Source: an uncultured Senegalimassilia sp. (GTDB lineage Bacteria > Actinomycetota > Coriobacteriia > Coriobacteriales > Eggerthellaceae). From it: DNA of 6,964 bases. Under the pieces are notes generated by a model. The model was not told the DNA's origin. It ran no database searches and worked only from the letters and a program-made list of their open reading frames with translations. A program made the position numbers and the translations under genes. The stretch covers positions 1 through 6,964 of the forward strand of contig NZ_CAKTYH010000104.1 in the NCBI RefSeq assembly GCF_934632265.1. Reading direction: 5' to 3'. The first letter of the stretch is position 1, and the number at the start of each line of letters is the position of its first letter. Below are positions 5,725 through 6,964 of this stretch, piece by piece.

Positions 5725-6964
5725 CTACTTGCGGATGGGAGCGTCCGCGTCCATGAGGCCGGCCTTCTTGATGACCTCGACGATGGCCGCGACGTCCTCG
5801 CCCTCGAGCGGCTGGACGGGCTCGCGCATCTGGTTCGTGTTGAACACGCCCATCTGCCACAGAGCCGTCTTGAACGCGCCCACGCCGGCGCCGAAGCCGA
5901 CGGTTGCCTTGACCACGCGGGTCAGGAACATCAGGCGGGCCAGGTGGTCCTGGATCTCCTTGACGCGGTTCCAGTCGCCGGCCTGAGCGGCCTTCCACTG
6001 CTCCACGTAGCTGTGCGGGTCGAGGTTGGCCAGGCCCGGCACGCTGCCATCGGCGCCAGCCAGGTAAGCGCCGTCGACGCACACCTCATGGCCGGTGAGC
6101 AGCTGCAGCGGATGACCGGCATCCTCGTTCTCGAGCACCAGCCAGCGGAAGCTGACGTCGTCGCCGGAGGAGTCCTTCACGCCCTGCAGCACGCCGTCCT
6201 TGCCCAGGCGCACCAGCATGGTGGGGTCGAGCTTGGTGTGCACGCACACGGGCAGATCGTAAGCGAACAGCGGCAGATCGGTATGCTCGCGGATGGCGCG
6301 GAAGTGACGCTCGGTCTCCTTCGGGCCGCCCAGAGCGTAGAAGGGAGCCGTGGCGACGAGGCCGTCGACGCCAATGGCCTCGGCACGCTTGGCCTGGTCG
6401 ATGACGCGCAGGGTCTCCATGTCGATGATGCCGGCCCAGACGGGCACGCGGCCGCGCACGATGGTGCCGTCGCTCATCACGCCGCGGTAGTTGTTATAGT
6501 AGCCCGTGCCGCCCGCCAGCTTTTTGCTGGCCGCCTTCCAGGTTTCCCACGGGGTGGGATACTGCGCGCCCAGGTTTTTGAGGTAGTTGGCCAGGTCGGT
6601 CTGCACATCCTTGGCCGCGTAATTGCTGGTGATGGGCGTTACCTGCAGGGTAATCACGCAGGGGTAGCCATCGCGCACGGCGGAGGCCGGCTCGGTGAGG
6701 ATGTAGGTATCGCTGGCGGAATCATCCACCGTGTAGCCCACGGCGGACTTGAAGGTGAAGCCCAGCTTGGCGGCGGTATACTCGCCGTAGCTGAAGGTCA
6801 GCTCCGGCCGCGGGGTGGGCGTGGGCATATCGATGGGATCGATGGGAATGGGCGTAGCGCCGGCATACACGCGCTCACCATTGGCATTGTACGCGCCGCT
6901 GGCGGCGGTGTAGCCGTTATCCTCTTCGGACGCGGGATTATACCCTGACGGCAGCCCCATGGAC
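5725..6964 (-). CDS. nanA: Chimeric frame: NanA/dihydrodipicolinate synthase-family protein lacking its N-terminus, fused to an unrelated segment (5' partial)
   Basis: Numbered from the first ATG (6960-6958); the frame is open to the right edge. Residues from about 171 to 411 are a DHDPS/N-acetylneuraminate lyase-family barrel: GRVPVWAGI 170-178, a family tyrosine in the ATAPFYALGGP loop, YDLP, the Schiff-base lysine in GVKDSSGD, and LLTGHE with downstream AGADGSVPG. With nanK and nanE beside it, N-acetylneuraminate lyase (sialic acid to ManNAc plus pyruvate) is the best reading; another 2-keto acid aldolase of this family is possible. The first 75-85 residues expected for the family, including the pyruvate-binding GTTGE region, are missing and replaced by an unrelated sequence. 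Such a protein would lack the first barrel strands and should not be active. Codon use changes at the join. The stop is TAG at 5727-5725, followed by a strong terminator. The family call for the C-terminal part is secure; the fusion may be an artefact. Confidence 0.8.
   Translation of the reverse strand, partial: SMGLPSGYNPASEEDNGYTAASGAYNANGERVYAGATPIPIDPIDMPTPTPRPELTFSYGEYTAAKLGFTFKSAVGYTVDDSASDTYILTEPASAVRDGYPCVITLQVTPITSNYAAKDVQTDLANYLKNLGAQYPTPWETWKAASKKLAGGTGYYNNYRGVMSDGTIVRGRVPVWAGIIDMETLRVIDQAKRAEAIGVDGLVATAPFYALGGPKETERHFRAIREHTDLPLFAYDLPVCVHTKLDPTMLVRLGKDGVLQGVKDSSGDDVSFRWLVLENEDAGHPLQLLTGHEVCVDGAYLAGADGSVPGLANLDPHSYVEQWKAAQAGDWNRVKEIQDHLARLMFLTRVVKATVGFGAGVGAFKTALWQMGVFNTNQMREPVQPLEGEDVAAIVEVIKKAGLMDADAPIRK
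6456..6964 (-). other. Unrelated N-terminal segment of the chimeric frame: Pro-rich linker plus unknown alpha/beta domain
   Basis: Residues 1-168 of the fused frame, entering from beyond the right edge. A Gly/Tyr/Asn-rich start (about 1-34) leads to a proline-threonine linker (ATPIPIDPIDMPTPTPRPE, 35-53). A compact domain follows, with motifs YTAAKLGFTFKSAVGYTVDD (61-80) and LAGGTGYYNNYRGVMSDGT (148-166). The linker and domain style are those of extracytoplasmic parts of membrane-anchored proteins; I do not recognise the family. Asp codons are 8 GAT to 2 GAC, and Val is GTG in eight of nine cases and never GTC, unlike the NanA-like part. The G+C is similarly high, so the difference is codon preference rather than composition. 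Probably another gene, possibly from another genome. Confidence 0.6.

Noticed and set aside
4475..5986. 503-codon open frame on the + strand
   Set aside because: It is antisense to nanK and the aldolase frame, shows no family motifs, and crosses the terminator at 5669-5707. It is a high-GC shadow of the minus-strand genes.
5609..6082. Upstream extension of the nanK frame
   Set aside because: It runs through a strong terminator and overlaps the aldolase gene in another frame with Arg/Pro-rich shadow sequence; the ATG at 5608 gives the normal ROK start.
5518..6948. 476-codon open frame on the + strand
   Set aside because: Ala/Gly/His/Val-rich composition typical of the antisense of a high-GC gene; the minus strand gives recognisable DHDPS-family motifs.
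1..6964. CRISPR arrays, tRNA or rRNA genes, phage or defence modules
   Set aside because: No regularly spaced repeats, cloverleaf-like sequences or nuclease/toxin motifs were seen; gene content is transport, lipoproteins and amino-sugar metabolism.

Overview
The window is high-GC coding sequence (about 60-70% G+C in sampled stretches) interrupted by a clearly more AT-rich stretch at about 2044-3730 (about 40-47% in sampled lines). Gene content and style (a Dpp/Opp-type peptide ABC transporter, a sialic acid/N-acetylmannosamine cluster with a ROK kinase, small DUF4352-like lipoproteins, strong GC3 bias) fit a gut-associated actinobacterium of the Coriobacteriia, such as Collinsella or a relative. 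That placement is inference from style, not a database match.

Left part, + strand (1-2043): two overlapping ATPase genes of a peptide-type ABC importer. The first runs off the left edge, and the pair is closed by a strong intrinsic terminator. Middle, + strand (2044-3771): about 330 bases without a convincing gene, then two tandem, diverged lipoprotein genes of the same family, probably co-transcribed, in AT-rich DNA that looks acquired or rapidly evolving. They end at a long hairpin that also serves the convergent genes on the other strand.

Right part, - strand (6964 down to 3780), in transcription order: an NanA/dihydrodipicolinate-synthase-family frame, a strong terminator, a ROK-family kinase (NanK-like), a hairpin with a T-rich tail, and nanE. 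NanA, NanK and NanE would convert N-acetylneuraminate to ManNAc, then ManNAc-6-P, then GlcNAc-6-P, so this is the core of a sialic acid catabolic cluster.

The most striking observation is at about 6445-6462. The NanA-family protein lacks the start of its TIM barrel and is joined in frame to an unrelated Pro-rich, probably extracytoplasmic protein segment that runs off the right edge. Codon use changes sharply at the join (Asp GAT:GAC 8:2 before, 4:15 after). This is either an assembly or cloning chimera or a real illegitimate recombination; it should not be taken as an intact nanA. I see no CRISPR array, tRNA, rRNA, transposase or obviously new defence system.
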